Positions 34,726 to 35,112 of a stretch of 35,112 nucleotides of DNA are shown piece by piece; within the stretch, counting starts at the first letter, position 1; every line of letters begins with the position of its first letter. Below the pieces are notes generated by a model. It ran no database searches. It saw only the letters and a program-made list of their open reading frames with translations, and had not been told where the DNA came from. Source of the stretch: Acanthamoeba sp. SK_2022b. Taxonomy: Eukaryota > Discosea > Longamoebia > Acanthamoebidae. The position numbers were made by a program, and so were the translations under genes. The stretch lies in assembly GCA_027943245.1 (NCBI GenBank), contig JANDJZ010000417.1, positions 1 to 35,112 on the forward strand. The letters are read 5' to 3'.

Positions 34726-35112
34726 GACCTGTTCTTTGACAACACACTGATCAACCTGTGGCACCACAAAGTGCTCAAGATGGTGCTTCACACTCTCGAG
34801 GGCCACTCTGATGAGCTGCTGGCACCTCTATTCGAGCAGGGCAGCCTTCTCTGGTGCATTGTCTCCAGCACGCAGTCCAGTGACAGGTTGGCCCTTTTCT
34901 CCCACTGTCGCCGCACAATCGCATGCGAGAGTGAGTCACTTACCTGCTTTGCTTTCTGCAGCGCTCAGTTGGAGGCCACTTGGGGCATGTCTACGTCATC
35001 GCGCAGGCCATCACAGCATTGGCCCAGCCCAAAGTCAACGCCTACGCGGAAGGTGCGCAGCGACTCGACCATGACTTGCTCTCCCCCAAACCGAGAAGGA
35101 GCTCATCAGCGT
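34726..35112 (+). CDS. SAPS-domain-like gene fragment, arm 2 copy
   Basis: Exon 34726-34930 (DLFFDNTLINLWHHKVLKMV and on), GTGAGT donor at 34931, acceptor ending CTCAG at 34968, then exon 34969 onward (GGHLGHVYVIAQAITALAQP) to the window end. The phases fit: one leftover base plus TT makes ATT. It is identical to the arm 1 copy as far as visible. Which copy is the expressed one cannot be told. Confidence 0.5.

Larger units (their letters stand above)
32637..35112. repeat. 2.47-kb inverted repeat, arm 2 (continues past window)
   Basis: Reverse complement of 12907-15379. The inner boundary is at about 32637, where TTATAATAATACAATAAATG gives way to sequence unlike arm 1. The arm is still matching at the last base of the window, so the repeat may be longer. 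Confidence 0.9.

Overview
The window reads as eukaryotic nuclear DNA, most likely from an amoebozoan such as Acanthamoeba, that carries a large block of giant-virus-like (nucleocytoplasmic large DNA virus) genes. The virus-like signs are densely packed, intronless genes on both strands with short spacers: F-box proteins, cryptic-ankyrin-type proteins, a GMC-type oxidoreductase, four small collagen-like (Gly-X-Y) proteins and many orphan genes in tandem families. The eukaryotic signs are an LTR retrotransposon with a Drosophila-copia-style primer site, probable spliced genes with GT-AG introns, a small secreted Cys-rich protein of a family I know from eukaryotes, and tandem repeats. The organism assignment is inference; no rRNA, intact tRNA or universal marker gene is present.

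Layout. 1-12.2 kb: virus-like genes, including a broken F-box/ubiquitin-like gene, a tandem gene pair, a three-member gene family whose third copy is broken, two large orphan genes, a broken F-box gene and three collagen-like genes in a row. 12.2-16.4 kb: a host-like, repeat-rich stretch holding arm 1 of a 2.47-kb inverted repeat, with a likely SAPS-domain (protein phosphatase 6 regulatory subunit) gene and a spliced gene of unknown function. 16.4-22.4 kb: virus-like genes again (Ser/Thr/Pro repeat gene, ankyrin-like gene, fourth collagen-like gene, small membrane protein, F-box gene, GMC oxidoreductase). 22.4-27.1 kb: a complete-looking Ty1/copia retrotransposon with 156-bp LTRs, inserted just upstream of the GMC gene start. 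27.2-31 kb: ankyrin-like, orphan and secreted virus-like genes. 31-32.6 kb: GC-rich non-coding DNA and the secreted Cys-rich gene. 32.6-35.1 kb: arm 2 of the inverted repeat, running off the window end.

The main result is the mix of intact and decaying virus-like genes. I count nine broken genes (frameshifts, lost starts, in-frame stops of all three types TAA, TAG and TGA) next to about a dozen open ones. This pattern fits an endogenised giant-virus segment that is decaying in an amoeba genome and being invaded by a retrotransposon. A virus genome carrying host DNA, or a poor assembly, are the alternatives.

The open genes do not form a metabolic pathway. The shared themes are host ubiquitin targeting (F-box and ubiquitin-like domains), particle-surface or fibre proteins (collagen-like set, secreted proteins, possibly the GMC enzyme) and tandem duplication. 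A short A-rich plus GCACACA element directly before several start codons looks like a shared viral promoter.
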